From Corynebacterium sp. (GTDB taxonomy: Bacteria > Actinomycetota > Actinomycetes > Mycobacteriales > Mycobacteriaceae): a stretch of 64,000 nucleotides of DNA. Below are positions 1 to 9,930 of the stretch, one piece after another. The stretch lies in contig NZ_JAUNLS010000011.1 in the NCBI RefSeq assembly GCF_030532325.1, positions 18,799 to 82,798 on the forward strand. Reading direction: 5' to 3'. Every line of letters begins with the position of its first letter. Position 1 is the first letter of the stretch. The position numbers and the translations under genes are program-made. The notes below the pieces were generated by a model that searched no databases, was not told the origin of the DNA, and worked only from the letters and a program-made list of their open reading frames with translations.

Positions 1-272
1 TAGCCCTGCTCGGCCAGGTAGTTGGAGGCGGCCTTCCAGTCATTGATGCTGGTGGAGGTGCCGTGGAGGAAGACAACGGGGGAGCTGCCGTTGCTGGGGA
101 CGCAGGTGGGATCGTTGAAGGAGGCGCCGGGAACCTGGGGGAGTTCCGTGGCGGTCTGACTGGCGTGGGCGGGGGCGGCGAGCGCGGTGAGGGCCGTGGA
201 CGCTGCTAGAACAACAAGAGTCTTAGGTAAAAAGTTTTGCACCTGTTGACTATAAGCACGATTTATATTCAC
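1..272 (-). CDS. Secreted alpha/beta-hydrolase (lipase/esterase), 5' part only
   Basis: Reading the minus strand from about 272 gives an N-terminal signal peptide (FLPKTLVVLAAST followed by ALAAPAHA), then a mature start and the stretch SPVVFLHGTSTS. The HG turn after a hydrophobic strand is typical of the oxyanion loop of extracellular triacylglycerol lipases of the alpha/beta-hydrolase fold. The gene runs off the left edge, so the GxSxG nucleophile is not visible and substrate cannot be inferred. Two GTG starts are possible, at 272 and 242. The upstream one has an AGGA only two bases away, the inner one has no clear ribosome site, so the start is uncertain. It is divergent from purB. Confidence 0.7.
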   Translation of the reverse strand, partial: MNINRAYSQQVQNFLPKTLVVLAASTALTALAAPAHASQTATELPQVPGASFNDPTCVPSNGSSPVVFLHGTSTSINDWKAASNYLAEQG

Positions 273-288
273 TGTCCTGTTGTCGGTA

Positions 289-326
289 GCGGCCGGCGGG
301 CAAAAGCCGAGGATGTAGCCGGCCGC
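289..326. promoter_or_regulatory. Inverted repeat between lipase and purB
   Basis: A perfect 9-bp inverted repeat (GCGGCCGGC at 289-297 and GCCGGCCGC at 318-326) with a 20-nt spacer lies in the divergent intergenic region. A -10-like GATAAT follows at 333-338, so the repeat would sit around the promoter of purB. It could be an operator or an extruding hairpin. No -35 element was convincing. Confidence 0.35.
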
Positions 327-387
327 GGTGATGATAATCACTCCCGGCAAACCCAGGAATGCCAAGTGTAGCCCCCAACGTGGAATA

Positions 388-1827
388 ATGAGCCACGTGG
401 CTGAAAAGAAGAACATTTCCAACGTCCTGTCCGCTCGTTACGCATCCCCGGAGATGGCTGAAATCTGGTCCCCGGAGCACAAAATCATCCTGGAGCGCCA
501 GCTCTGGATCGCCGTGATGAAGGCCCAGAAAGACCTGGGTGTGGACATCCCCGCTGAGGCTATCGCCGCCTACGAATCCGTCATCGAGGACGTCAACCTC
601 GAGTCCATCGCCGAGCGCGAGCGCGTCACGCGCCACGATGTCAAGGCCCGCATTGAGGAGTTCAACGCCTTGGCCGGCTTTGAGCACATCCACAAGGGCA
701 TGACCTCCCGCGACCTCACCGAGAACGTCGAGCAGCTGCAGATTCTGCGCTCGCTGGAGCTGACCCGCAACAAGGCCATCGCGGTGGTCAGCCGCATCGG
801 CGAGCGCGCCGCCCAGTACCAGACCCTGGTCATGGCCGGCCGCTCCCACAACGTCGCCGCCCAGGCCACCACCCTGGGCAAGCGCTTCGCCTCCGCCGCG
901 GACGAGCTCCTGCTGGCCATCGAGCGCGTGGAGTCTCTGGCAGAGCGCTACCCGCTGCGCGGCATCAAGGGCCCCATGGGAACCTCCCAGGATATGCTCG
1001 ACCTCATGGGCGGCTCCGAGGACAAGCTCGCCGCGCTGGAGACGCGCATCGCCGATCACCTGGGCTTTAGCCGCGTGTTCAACTCGGTGGGCCAGGTCTA
1101 CCCGCGCTCGCTGGACTTCGACGCTATTTCCGCCCTGGTGGAGCTGGGCGCCGCGCCTTCCTCCCTGGCCACCACGATTCGCCTCATGGCCGGCAACGAG
1201 ACCGTTACCGAGGGCTTCAAGGAGGGCCAGGTGGGTTCCTCGGCCATGCCGCACAAGATGAACGCCCGCTCCTGCGAGCGCGTGGGCGGCTTCCAGGTCA
1301 TCCTCCGCGGCTACCTCACCATGGTGGCGGATTTGAGCGGCCAGCAGTGGAACGAGGGCGATGTCTTCTGCTCCGTCGTGCGCCGCGTCGCGCTTCCCGA
1401 CGCCTTCTTTGCCATCGACGGCATGTGTGAAACCTTCCTCACGGTGCTGGCGGAGTTCGGCGCCTTCCCGGCCATGATCGACCGCGAGCTCGAGCGCTAC
1501 CTGCCCTTCCTGGCCACCACCCGCATCCTCATGGCCGCGGTGCGCGCCGGCGTGGGCCGCGAGACCGCCCACGAGGTTATCAAGGAAAACGCCGTGGCCA
1601 TGGCGCTGGACATGCGCGAGAACGGCGCGGAGCAAAACCTCATCGAGCGTCTGGCTGCCGACGATCGCCTGCCCCTGGACCGCGCCGCCCTCGACGAGGC
1701 CCTCTCCGATAAGCACGCCTTCATCGGTGCCGCCGAGTCCCAGGTCACCCAGGTGCTCAGCCGCATCAAGGCCCTGGTGGATCAGCACCCGAAGGCCGCG
1801 GCCTACACCCCGGGCGAGATCCTCTAA
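388..1827 (+). CDS. purB: Adenylosuccinate lyase PurB
   Basis: Adenylosuccinate lyase removes fumarate from SAICAR (to AICAR) and from adenylosuccinate (to AMP), so it serves both the common and the AMP branch of purine synthesis in the cytosol. The protein carries the fumarase/aspartase signature GSSAMPHKMN about three fifths along, with the flexible loop serine just before it, and the usual N-terminal core NVLSARYASPEMAEIW. I chose the ATG at 388 (MSHVAEKK, 479 aa), which matches the family length. An ATG 60 bases upstream is open but adds an unrelated stretch. Purine partners purC and purSQL follow on the same strand but with other genes between. A hairpin ends the gene. Confidence 0.95.
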   Translation: MSHVAEKKNISNVLSARYASPEMAEIWSPEHKIILERQLWIAVMKAQKDLGVDIPAEAIAAYESVIEDVNLESIAERERVTRHDVKARIEEFNALAGFEHIHKGMTSRDLTENVEQLQILRSLELTRNKAIAVVSRIGERAAQYQTLVMAGRSHNVAAQATTLGKRFASAADELLLAIERVESLAERYPLRGIKGPMGTSQDMLDLMGGSEDKLAALETRIADHLGFSRVFNSVGQVYPRSLDFDAISALVELGAAPSSLATTIRLMAGNETVTEGFKEGQVGSSAMPHKMNARSCERVGGFQVILRGYLTMVADLSGQQWNEGDVFCSVVRRVALPDAFFAIDGMCETFLTVLAEFGAFPAMIDRELERYLPFLATTRILMAAVRAGVGRETAHEVIKENAVAMALDMRENGAEQNLIERLAADDRLPLDRAALDEALSDKHAFIGAAESQVTQVLSRIKALVDQHPKAAAYTPGEIL

Positions 1828-1829
1828 TC

Positions 1830-1860
1830 AGCTCGAGCTAGAACTGAATCAGCTCGAGCT
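1830..1860. terminator. Bidirectional hairpin after purB
   Basis: Two copies of the palindrome AGCTCGAGCT (1830-1839 and 1851-1860) form a 10-bp stem with an 11-nt loop between the convergent ends of purB and the secreted-protein gene. The wider unit (AATCAGCTCGAGCTAGA) is repeated in tandem. There is no T-run, so termination is inferred from position and stem strength. Confidence 0.55.
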
Positions 1861-1878
1861 AGAGCAGAAGAGACGGAA

Positions 1879-2778
1879 CTAGAAGCCCGGCAGCTGCAGC
1901 TGGGGCAGTTGCAGCTGGGGCAACTGGAGCACGGGCAGCTCGAAGCCGCCGAAGGAGACTCCGTTGACGGCCATGTAGCCGCCCACCAGCAGCGCGGCTA
2001 GCGCAAACATGCCGCCCACCACGAGCACGCCGGTGGAGGAGCTATCCAGCGGGGATTGCGTCTTGCCCGGGATGTCGATCTCCGGCACCGGCTGGTAGCC
2101 TTCCACAGCACCCTTCTCCTTGAGCAGCGCGATGCACTGCTCCCAGGCCTGCGCCTGCGCGGGGTAGCCGGCGGTGGCGTTGAAGGCCTCGACGGCCTCC
2201 GCCTCCTGCGCCTGGTGCTTCTTCAGCACCTTCTTCATCGCATCGCTGAAATCGCGGCCGGTGCTCAGCAGCGGAACCCGCGGCTGGCCGCCCTTGGCGG
2301 TGAAGGCATCCATCTGGGTGCGCGAGCCGTTGATGGAGTACTCGGCGCGGGCCTGCAGCAGCGTCTCGGAGGAGGCCACCAGGGCCTCCGGGTTGTTTGC
2401 GCCCACGGCGATGAGCAGGATGTCGCTGGCGTTGTAGCCCTTGGCCCGCAGGGCCGCGGCCGCGGTGGCGTAGCCGGGCAGCTGGGTCACGTTAGGGGAG
2501 GTAAAACCGGAGAAGTCCACGCCGGGCACCTGCGCCTGAATCTCCTCGGCGGTGGCGCGGATGGTGGCGATGTAGCCTTCGCGGACGGCGTCGGCAGCCG
2601 CGCGGTCCTCCGCGGAGGGCTCCACGGTGCACAGCCACTGCCCGTGGGCGGATTCGCGCACGGAGGTATCGGGGGCGGCCAGCGCCTGGGGGACGCTCAG
2701 GCTCCCCAGGGCAAGCGTGGCGGCGGTTAGGACTGCAGTGCTTCGAGTGGTGTAGCGAGCGGTGTATCGAGTGCGCAC
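1879..2778 (-). CDS. Secreted, C-terminally membrane-anchored protein of unknown function
   Basis: The 299-residue product has an N-terminal signal peptide ([13 protein letters not shown] ending ALAA), a helical, Ala/Glu-rich extracellular part of about 210 residues with two cysteines (WLCTVEP and WEQCIALL) that could form a disulfide, and one transmembrane segment near residues 250-272 ([17 protein letters not shown]). After the membrane segment comes a short tail made of repeats of QLQLP. I do not recognise a named family. The topology (outside domain, single C-terminal helix, short tail) resembles several small corynebacterial envelope proteins. It is convergent with purB and divergent from purC, and appears to be transcribed alone. 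Confidence 0.7.
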   Translation of the reverse strand: MRTRYTARYTTRSTAVLTAATLALGSLSVPQALAAPDTSVRESAHGQWLCTVEPSAEDRAAADAVREGYIATIRATAEEIQAQVPGVDFSGFTSPNVTQLPGYATAAAALRAKGYNASDILLIAVGANNPEALVASSETLLQARAEYSINGSRTQMDAFTAKGGQPRVPLLSTGRDFSDAMKKVLKKHQAQEAEAVEAFNATAGYPAQAQAWEQCIALLKEKGAVEGYQPVPEIDIPGKTQSPLDSSSTGVLVVGGMFALAALLVGGYMAVNGVSFGGFELPVLQLPQLQLPQLQLPGF

Positions 2779-2849
2779 GGTGGGCTCAGGCTCCTAGAGA
2801 GTTCGGCATAAGATCTCTTGGCAGTTTAGGCGGGGTTAGGATGGTTGTC

Positions 2850-3734
2850 ATGCGTCCAGAGCTTTCTTCTTATACCCACCTTGCATCGGGCAAGGTCCGT
2901 GACATTTATGACGTCGATGAGAACACCTTGCTCATGGTGGTCTCCGACCGCATTTCCGCCTATGACTACTCCCTGGATCCGGCCATCCCGGACAAGGGCA
3001 AGGTGCTCACCGCCACCTCGAAGTTCTTCTTCGACGCCATCGACTTCCCCAACCACCTCGCCGGCCCGCTCGATGACGAGCGCATCCCCGAGGAGGTCCT
3101 GGGGCGCGCCATGGTGGTGAAGAAGCTGGAGATGCTGCCCTTCGAGTGCGTGGCCCGAGGCTACCTCACCGGCTCCGGCCTTAAGGAATACAAGGCCACC
3201 GGCAGCGTGTGCGGCGTTGAGCTGCCGGAGGGCCTGACAGAGGCCTCCCGCCTGCCGGAGCCCATCTTCACCCCGGCCACCAAGGCCGAGCAGGGCGAGC
3301 ACGATGAGAACGTGTCTTTTGAGGTGGTCGTCGCCAAGCTTGGCCAGGAGCGCGCCGAGGAGCTGCGCGCGGCCACCCTGCGCATCTACGCGGAGGCCGC
3401 GGCCATCGCCGAGTCCAAGGGCATCATCCTGGCGGACACTAAGTTTGAGTTCGGCCTGGACTCCGAGGGCACCCTCATCCTCGCCGATGAAGTCCTCACC
3501 CCGGATTCCTCCCGCTACTGGCCGGCCGATTCCTACGAGGAAGGCAAGGTCCAGCCCTCCTTTGACAAGCAGTACGTGCGCGACTGGCTGACCTCCCCGG
3601 CCTCCGGCTGGGACAAGGATTCCGAGACCACCCCGCCGCGCCTGCCGGAGGACGTCGTGGCCGCCACCCGCGCGCGCTACATTGAGGCCTACGAGCGCCT
3701 CTCAGGCCAGCGCTTCGAGGATTTTCTGGCGTAG
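2850..3734 (+). CDS. purC: SAICAR synthetase PurC
   Basis: Phosphoribosylaminoimidazole-succinocarboxamide synthase joins CAIR and aspartate using ATP, the step before PurB. The SAICAR synthetase fold is clear: [11 protein letters not shown] (ATP-binding glycine loop) near residue 14, [30 protein letters not shown], and the C-terminal signature [11 protein letters not shown] followed by [14 protein letters not shown]. The ATG at 2850 is preceded by TTAGGATG at a good distance. The ATG three codons earlier overlaps that ribosome site, so the shorter start (294 aa) is preferred. The S9 peptidase gene follows after 28 bases. Confidence 0.95.
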   Translation: MRPELSSYTHLASGKVRDIYDVDENTLLMVVSDRISAYDYSLDPAIPDKGKVLTATSKFFFDAIDFPNHLAGPLDDERIPEEVLGRAMVVKKLEMLPFECVARGYLTGSGLKEYKATGSVCGVELPEGLTEASRLPEPIFTPATKAEQGEHDENVSFEVVVAKLGQERAEELRAATLRIYAEAAAIAESKGIILADTKFEFGLDSEGTLILADEVLTPDSSRYWPADSYEEGKVQPSFDKQYVRDWLTSPASGWDKDSETTPPRLPEDVVAATRARYIEAYERLSGQRFEDFLA

Positions 3735-3762
3735 CTACGGCGAGTCACTAAAGTAGGGCGGC

Positions 3763-5869
3763 ATGACTGAATTAACCCCACCCCGTGCCGCCCATCACCC
3801 CATCACCCGTGAGTTCCACGGCCGCAGCTTCGTCGATGATTTCGAGTGGCTGCGAGACAAGGAATCCCCAGAGACCCTGGAATACCTCAAGGCGGAAAAC
3901 GCCTACACCGAGGCCAAGACGGCTCACCTGGAGACCCTGACGGAAAACATCTTCCAGGAGGTCAAGTCCCGCATCAAGGAAACGGACATGTCCGTGCCCT
4001 CCCGCCGCGGGGATTTTTGGTACTACGGCCGCACCGAAGAGGGAAAGAACTACGCCTATAGCTGCCGCATCCCGGTGGAGCAGGGTTCCGATCCCTGGAC
4101 GCCGCCGGTCATCCCCGAGGAAGGTCGCCCGGAGGGGGAGCGGGTGCTTCTCGACGCCAACCTGCTCGCCGAAGGCCACGAGTTCTTCTCCTTGGGTGCC
4201 TCCGTGGTCAGTGATTCCGGCAACCTGCTGGCTTACTCCGTGGACTACGCCGGCGACGAGCGCTTCGAGCTCTTCATCAAGGACCTGCGCACCGGCGAGC
4301 TGCTGGAGGATCACCTCGAAGGCATCTTCTACGGAGCAACTTGGGTGGGCGATGAGTACATCTTCTACTCCACGGTGGATGAGTCCTGGCGCCCGGACAC
4401 CGTGTGGCGCCACAAGGTGGGCACCGCGCAGTCGGAGGACGTCGTGGTCATGCGCGAGGAGGACCCGCGCTTTAGCATCGGCGCGGGCAAGACCCGCAGC
4501 GAGAAGTTCCTCGTCATCGTGGCCAGCTCCAAGCTCACCTCCGAGTTCTGGGTGCTGGAGCAGTCCAACCCCGAGGGCGAGTTCCGCTGCCTGTGGCAGC
4601 GCGAGTCCGGCGTGGAGTACGACGTCGACCACGCCGTGGTGGGCGGCCAGGACTACTGGCTGGTCACCCACAACGTCACCGGCCCCAACTACGAGTTGGG
4701 TTATTGCCCGCTTGGCGGCACCTCCTCGCTGCCCTCCCTGCGCGAGCTCACCGTCCTCATGCCGCACGAGGACACCGTGCGCCTGGAGGGCGTGGATTGC
4801 TACCGCGATCAGATCGTGGTGGGCTACCGCCGCGGCCATCATGGACGTGCGCTCCGGCTGGGGCGAGTTCACCGAGCTGGACTTCGACGAGGAGCTCTAC
4901 ACCGTGGCCGTGGGCGGCAACCCGGAGTGGGACGCCCCGGTGCTGCGGGTGAGCTACACCTCCTTCCTGCAGCCGGCGCAGCTCTTTGACTACCGCGTGG
5001 CCACCGGCGAGTACACGCTGCTCAAGGAGCAGGAGGTGCCCGGCGGTTACGAGAAGGACGAGTACGTGGCCTACCGCTTGTGGTCCCAGGCCCCCGACGG
5101 CACCGAGGTGCCCGTCTCCGTGGTGCACCGCGCGGACCTGGACCTCACGCAGCCCAACCCGGCGCTGCTCTACGGCTACGGCTCCTATGAGGCCAGCATG
5201 GACCCGTACTTCTCCGTCTTCCGCCTCTCGCTCATGGACCGCGGGATGATCTTCGCCATGGCGCACGTGCGCGGCGGTGGTGAGATGGGCCGCACCTGGT
5301 ATGACGAGGGCAAACTGCTCAACAAGAAGAACACCTTCACGGATTTCATCGCGGTGGCCGATGACCTCATCGCGTGCGGGCTGACCGCCCCGGACCGCCT
5401 GGTGGCGGAGGGGGGCTCGGCCGGCGGCCTGCTCATGGGCGCGGTGGCGAACATGGCCCCGGACCGCTTCTGCGGCATCCAGGCCAACGTGCCCTTTGTG
5501 GACCCGCTGACCTCCATCCTCATGCCGGAGCTGCCGCTGACGGTGGTGGAGTGGGAGGAATGGGGGGATCCCTACCACGACCCGCAGGTCTACGACTACA
5601 TGAAGAGCTACGCGCCCTATGAGAACGTCACTGCCCAGGACTACCCGGATATCCTGGCGCTGACCTCGCTCAATGACACCCGCGTGCTCTACGTGGAGCC
5701 GGCCAAGTGGATTGCCAAGCTGCGGGAGGTGGCCACCGGCGGCGAGTTCCTGCTCAAGACGGAGATGGTGGCCGGCCACGGAGGAGTCTCCGGCCGCTAC
5801 GCCAAGTGGCGCCAGAACGCATTCGAGTACGCCTGGACCATCAATAAGGCCACGGGCGCGACCGAATAG
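3763..5869 (+). pseudogene. ptrB: S9 family oligopeptidase B / PtrB-like, frameshifted
   Basis: A prolyl-oligopeptidase-family serine peptidase (S9A, oligopeptidase B type) of about 700 residues is spread over two frames. The beta-propeller half (FEWLRDKESPETLEYLKAEN onward) runs in one frame from ATG 3763 to about 4836-4860. The catalytic half continues in the next frame to 5869. It has the nucleophile motif GGSAGG, the aspartate region LNDTRVLY and the histidine in GHGG. To join them one base must be removed or two added near 4825-4866, within the segment that normally reads YRR...R...M in the family. The two halves are otherwise well conserved, so this is either a recent mutation or a sequencing error. 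Confidence 0.85.
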
Positions 5870-5957
5870 CGCGCGCGGAGCGCACGCTCTGCCTACCGCA
5901 AGGAAGCGCGCGCTGCTCGCCGCGCGAAGCGCTGCTTCCTGTGCGATAATTTTTTCC

Positions 5958-6635
5958 ATGCATGGCCACCTCCTGGTTTCGATTTCCAGTATTTTCGACG
6001 ACACCCGAAAGCAGGCGGCTAGCCTCTTGAGCCAGCTGGACCGGGAGGAGATCCCGGTCTCCCTGTTGGTTGCTCCGCACATCGACGGCAACTGGCACCT
6101 GGCCAAGGATTCCTCCACCCTGGGCTGGCTCAAGGAGCAGGCGGACAGCGGCCGGGTGCTCATCCTCAACGGCTTTGATCAGGCAGTGCAGGGCCGCCGC
6201 GCGGAGTTTGCCAATCTGGACACCCACGAGGCCCGCCTGCGGCTCAAGGGCGCGACCCGCCAGATGGCCAAGCTGGGCTTTGAGCCCACCATCTTTGCCC
6301 CGCCGCGCTGGCGTATGTCGGAGGGCACCCTGGCCGCGCTGCCGGAATTCCCCTTCGAGCTGGCGGCCTCCACCCGCGGCGTGCACGAGCTGCGCAACGG
6401 CAAGCTGCACCAGGCGCGCAACCTCTCCTTCGGCGAGGGCTTCGGCGCTGCGAAGTGGTGGCGGCGCAACATCATCCGCGCTGCCGAGCGCTCCGCCCTG
6501 CGCGGCAACACCGTGCGCCTTTCGGTCTCCGGCCGCAACCTTAATGACCGCAAGGTGGTCGCGGACTTCCTCAAGGCCGTGGAGCGCGCCGCGCTGGCCG
6601 GCGCCAAGCCTGCCGATTACAGCGTCTACCTCTAG
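5958..6635 (+). CDS. DUF2334-type polysaccharide-deacetylase-fold protein
   Basis: The 225-residue protein begins MHGHLLVSISSIFDD and contains the NodB-barrel-like pattern of DUF2334 proteins: an opening segment LVSISSIFDDTRKQAASLLSQLDREEIPVSLLVAPHI, then LILNGFDQ, GATRQMAKLGFEPTIFAPP, and a C-terminal VRLSVSGRNLNDRKVVADFL. The DD at residues 14-15 and the aspartate in NGFDQ sit where deacetylases bind metal, but the usual HxxxH is not obvious, so catalytic activity is uncertain. The start at 5958 follows AATTTTTTCC with no strong ribosome site. It sits alone, convergent with the nuclease gene. Confidence 0.65.
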   Translation: MHGHLLVSISSIFDDTRKQAASLLSQLDREEIPVSLLVAPHIDGNWHLAKDSSTLGWLKEQADSGRVLILNGFDQAVQGRRAEFANLDTHEARLRLKGATRQMAKLGFEPTIFAPPRWRMSEGTLAALPEFPFELAASTRGVHELRNGKLHQARNLSFGEGFGAAKWWRRNIIRAAERSALRGNTVRLSVSGRNLNDRKVVADFLKAVERAALAGAKPADYSVYL

Positions 6636-6673
6636 ATCGGCGCTGCCTCACGCCGCCCCCAAAACGCAAAAGT

Positions 6674-9358
6674 CTAGCGCAGGAAGTCACGCACTTCCTT
6701 GGGCAGGGCCTTGACCACCTGCGGAGGCAGGATGCCCTGCAGGCCGCCCATCAGGGCAGCGATGCCGGGGATGGCCACCAGGGCCGCCACCACCAGCGCG
6801 ATGATGCCGCCGGTGCTGGAGCCGGCGGTGCCCGCTGAGCCGTCGCCGGGCTTGCCGCTGCCGTTGTTGTCAGTGTTGCCGCCGTCGCCGTTGCCGGAGC
6901 CCTGGAGGCTGAAGCCCACCTTGACCGGGTCGTGGTCGGAGGCGCGGAACGGGGAGTCATCGTAGAAATCCACCGCGTTGTAGTTGCGGCGGGAGTACTC
7001 GAAGGCCACCGGCTCGTCGGCGTTGATGTTCCACACCTGGGCATCAGAAACCTTGCCGGAGGCAACCTCGTTGGCCAGGATGTGATCCAGCGAGCCGAGC
7101 AGGCCGCTGAACTGGTAGGAGGCATCGGCGTCGAAGGTCTCCGCCGGCACGGTGTAGCCGTTAGTGCGGAAGACGTCGAGGGCCTCCTCGTGGGTGTAGG
7201 TGTTGAGATCGCCCATGACAAAGGTAGCCTTGCCCTGCCAATCCGGCTGCTTGGCCAGGTGATCCAGCACCGCCTGGGCCTGGGCATTGCGCACGTTAGG
7301 GTTGTTGCCCTGGCCATCGCCGGAGTCCTTGTCGCCGTTGGCCACCGAGCCCTTGGACTTGAAGTGGTTGGCCACCGCCACGAAGCTCTCCGTGACCTTC
7401 TCATCGGTGGCGGCGAACTCCTGGGCCAGCGGCTCGCGGGCGGTGCCGGTAAAGCGCGGGTCGTCGAAGATGCGGGACTCGCCCACCGGCTTGACGCGAT
7501 CCTTCTGGTAGATGAAGGCGGTGCGGATGACGTCGACGGTCTCCGGGAGCTTCTCCGGGGAGGCCACAAAGGCCCACTTCTCGGAGCCGGCGGCCTTGTT
7601 GAGTTCAGCCGTCAGGTGCGCCAGCGCCTCGTCGCGCCGGGACTTTTCGCCGGTGACACCGAAGGTGTCCTCGATCTCGGAGAGCGCGATGACGTCGGCG
7701 TCCAGGCCGTTGATGGCGGCGACGATCTTGCGCTGCTGGTCCTCGAAGGCCTGCTCGGTGTAGGCGCCGCGGGTGGTGCCGCGGTTGACGGTGACGGGGT
7801 TGCCGTCCTTGTCCTTGTAGGAGGTGGTGCCCTCGAAGTCCTTGCCCAGGGAGGCGAAGTAGTTGAGCACGTTGAAGGCGGCGATGGTGTAGTCGCCCTT
7901 GACATCGAGGGCGCCCAGCTCCTTGGCGCGGGAATCCTCCCAGGTGATCGGCAGGTCAGCACCCTTGGTGTTGCCGGTGACCGGGGAGGCGGGCTGGAAG
8001 CGCCACTGCTCGTGGGAGTAGCCCACGATGACCGGGTGCTGGAAGCTGACCTGGTCGGTGGTGCGCAGGGACTTGATGGTCTGGGCGCCGTCCTGAGCGA
8101 TGTAGGGCAGCGGGGTGTTCTGATCCTTGCTGAGGTAGTCGCGGGTGCGGCCGTCGTCAAGCGTGACCAGCTTCGCGGCGTTGGCGGCGGCGAGCTTTTG
8201 CACTTCGGAGTCGGCGTCGGTGGAGGGCTTGAACAGATCCGTCGGCTGGCGCAGCGCCTCGGTGCCGGCGGCCAGGCCCACCTCGCCGTACTGGTTGAGG
8301 GAGTAGTTGTTGGTCACGGTGTGGGTGCCGGGCAGCACCAGCATGTGCTCGTAGGGCTCGCGGGCCTCGTCGCCCTCGGGCAGAGCCTCCAGCGTGAGCG
8401 GGGTGACCGCGGGCAGCGCCTCGGCGCGCTTCTCCACGCTCGAGGCGTTGAGCTGGGTGGCGCCGTAGTACTCGGAGACCTTGCCGCGCACGGTGACGGA
8501 CTCGCCGGCCGCCGGGTACTCGCTGGCGGGGGCGGAGCCCAGGTAGACGAAGATAGCCGGGGAGGCGGTGGGAGCCTCGGTACCGGTGCCGCCGGTCTGG
8601 ATGGTGAAGCCGTTCATGCCGCCCTCGGACCACACGCCGGTGACCACGCCGGAGGTGGTGACCTCGGTGTCCTTGAGCGGAGAAGCGGGGCCGGTGCCCT
8701 GGATCTCCTCGATGCTCACCTCGGCGCCGGGCTGCTCCGGCTGCTCGGGCTGTTCCGGCTGCTCGGGGCCCGGGGTGGAGCCCTCGGCGCCGGAGTTCTG
8801 CGGGCTCGGCGCGCCCGTGGTGAAGTCCGCGGAGTTGTCATCGGTATCGGCGCCATTGGCGCTGCGGGAGACGGACTCGGCGTTGCTCGTGGCGGCCGCG
8901 GGGGAGCCCTCAGAGAGGGAAGCGGCGCCGTAGCCCACGAGGTCGGCGGTGGCCTGGGAGGCATCGACAAGCTTGACCGAGCCCTTGGAGCCGGAGAGCG
9001 CCAGATCGGACTCGGCGTCCGGGGTAGGCAGCGCCTCGCTGCCGCCGGCGCCCTGCGCGGCCTGGAGGAGGAAGTGGCCGCCGGCCGGGATGCTGCCCTT
9101 CAGCGGCGCGGATCCGCCCAGGCCGCCCTTGGCGGAGTAGTACTCCACGGACCAGCCGTCGAGGGAGATCTCCGCGGCGGTGGGGTTGAAGAGCTCGATG
9201 AAGTCATGGGTGTAGGTGGCGCCGGAGTTGCCGCCACCGCCGTAGACCTCGGAGATGACCACAGCACTGCCGTCGGTGGCAGCCTGGGCGGGAACGGCAA
9301 AGGAGGCGGTGGAGACCACCGCGGCGATGGCGAGAGCGCCAATGCGACGAGAATGCAT
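6674..9358 (-). CDS. Cell-surface ExeM/NucH-family extracellular nuclease
   Basis: This 894-residue protein has a signal peptide (IAAVVSTASFAVPAQA). Next comes a lamin-tail domain near residues 30-160 (VVISEVYGGGGNSG, FIELFNP), then a proline-glutamate linker of four PEQ units. An OB-like domain follows (GVVTGVWSEGGMNGFTIQ). Last is an endonuclease/exonuclease/phosphatase domain near 490-830 with IAAFNVLNYF, ALSEIE (metal glutamate), VANHFKSKG, VMGDLNTY and the final ASDHDPVKVGF. A glycine/serine linker and one transmembrane helix (GIIALVVAALVAIPGIAALMG) end the protein, keeping it on the envelope. It likely degrades external DNA for phosphate and nucleosides or to clear DNA nets. It is transcribed alone, divergent from purS. 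Confidence 0.88.
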   Translation of the reverse strand: MHSRRIGALAIAAVVSTASFAVPAQAATDGSAVVISEVYGGGGNSGATYTHDFIELFNPTAAEISLDGWSVEYYSAKGGLGGSAPLKGSIPAGGHFLLQAAQGAGGSEALPTPDAESDLALSGSKGSVKLVDASQATADLVGYGAASLSEGSPAAATSNAESVSRSANGADTDDNSADFTTGAPSPQNSGAEGSTPGPEQPEQPEQPEQPGAEVSIEEIQGTGPASPLKDTEVTTSGVVTGVWSEGGMNGFTIQTGGTGTEAPTASPAIFVYLGSAPASEYPAAGESVTVRGKVSEYYGATQLNASSVEKRAEALPAVTPLTLEALPEGDEAREPYEHMLVLPGTHTVTNNYSLNQYGEVGLAAGTEALRQPTDLFKPSTDADSEVQKLAAANAAKLVTLDDGRTRDYLSKDQNTPLPYIAQDGAQTIKSLRTTDQVSFQHPVIVGYSHEQWRFQPASPVTGNTKGADLPITWEDSRAKELGALDVKGDYTIAAFNVLNYFASLGKDFEGTTSYKDKDGNPVTVNRGTTRGAYTEQAFEDQQRKIVAAINGLDADVIALSEIEDTFGVTGEKSRRDEALAHLTAELNKAAGSEKWAFVASPEKLPETVDVIRTAFIYQKDRVKPVGESRIFDDPRFTGTAREPLAQEFAATDEKVTESFVAVANHFKSKGSVANGDKDSGDGQGNNPNVRNAQAQAVLDHLAKQPDWQGKATFVMGDLNTYTHEEALDVFRTNGYTVPAETFDADASYQFSGLLGSLDHILANEVASGKVSDAQVWNINADEPVAFEYSRRNYNAVDFYDDSPFRASDHDPVKVGFSLQGSGNGDGGNTDNNGSGKPGDGSAGTAGSSTGGIIALVVAALVAIPGIAALMGGLQGILPPQVVKALPKEVRDFLR

Positions 9359-9687
9359 GGAGAGAACCTTGAAACCTTAAGACTAAGAAAACGGGAAAAG
9401 ACGGGAAAGAATGGGGTCCTTACCGTTTTAGGCCACCGCGCCGCCCGCTGCAGGCTAAGCCGGGCGGATTCGGACAAAGTTGGCGCAGGCTTAACCCGCT
9501 GTTTACTCGCCGTCGCGGCGCCGCCAGCGGGGCGCGGCGGCCCCAAAAGGCCTACGTGCGCGGCGACGATGCGGCCGCGATGGGGGAGGAATTGCGCTGC
9601 CCATCATCCGGGATAGGAAAACCGCACACAAGCGGGCTAAACTATGCAACGCAGACCAAGCCCACTTACAGTAAGGCAAAAATTTTC
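9359..9687. other. Divergent intergenic region nuclease / purSQL
   Basis: About 330 bases without a gene. The nuclease side holds a purine-rich leader. The middle is very GC-rich with several self-complementary CGGC/GCCG blocks. Near purS a TAAACT at about 9637-9642 could be the -10 of the purSQL promoter, but no good -35 or operator was seen, and no known riboswitch fold was recognised. Confidence 0.4.
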
Positions 9688-9930
9688 ATGGCTCGTGTAG
9701 TTGTCAATGTTATGCCCAAGGCTGAAATCCTGGATCCGCAGGGTCAGGCCGTAGTCCGCGCCCTTGGCCGCATCGGAGTCAGCGGTGTCTCCGACGTCCG
9801 CCAGGGCAAGCGCTTCGAACTTGAGGTGAGCGACGAGGTCTCTTCCGCCGACCTGGAAAAGATCGCGTCCACTCTGCTGGCCAACACCGTGATCGAGGAC
9901 TACGAGGTCGTCAGCGCGGAGGTCAAGTAA
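9688..9930 (+). CDS. purS: FGAM synthase subunit PurS
   Basis: PurS is the small (80 aa) scaffold that couples PurQ to PurL in the three-part formylglycinamidine synthase of Gram-positives. The sequence [20 protein letters not shown] and the following [18 protein letters not shown] are typical, and the length is exactly that of the family. The longer upstream reading frame is not needed; the ATG at 9688 matches the family start, although its ribosome site (TAAGG 13 bases away) is weak. The stop overlaps the purQ start by one base, so the two are translationally coupled. Confidence 0.95.
   Translation: MARVVVNVMPKAEILDPQGQAVVRALGRIGVSGVSDVRQGKRFELEVSDEVSSADLEKIASTLLANTVIEDYEVVSAEVK

Noticed and set aside
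250-1788. A 512-codon minus-strand frame under purB
   Set aside because: Shadow of purB, with no ribosome site or family motif.
2779-2849. Riboswitch ahead of purC
   Set aside because: The 70-base divergent gap is too short and lacks any purine, PRPP or other known riboswitch core.
4196-5869. The catalytic half of the S9 peptidase as a separate gene
   Set aside because: Its first 210 codons are the out-of-frame shadow of the propeller half; only the part after about 4835 is real.
6932-9616. An 894-codon plus-strand frame opposite the nuclease
   Set aside because: Antisense of the LTD/EEP nuclease, which has signal peptide and catalytic motifs on the minus strand.
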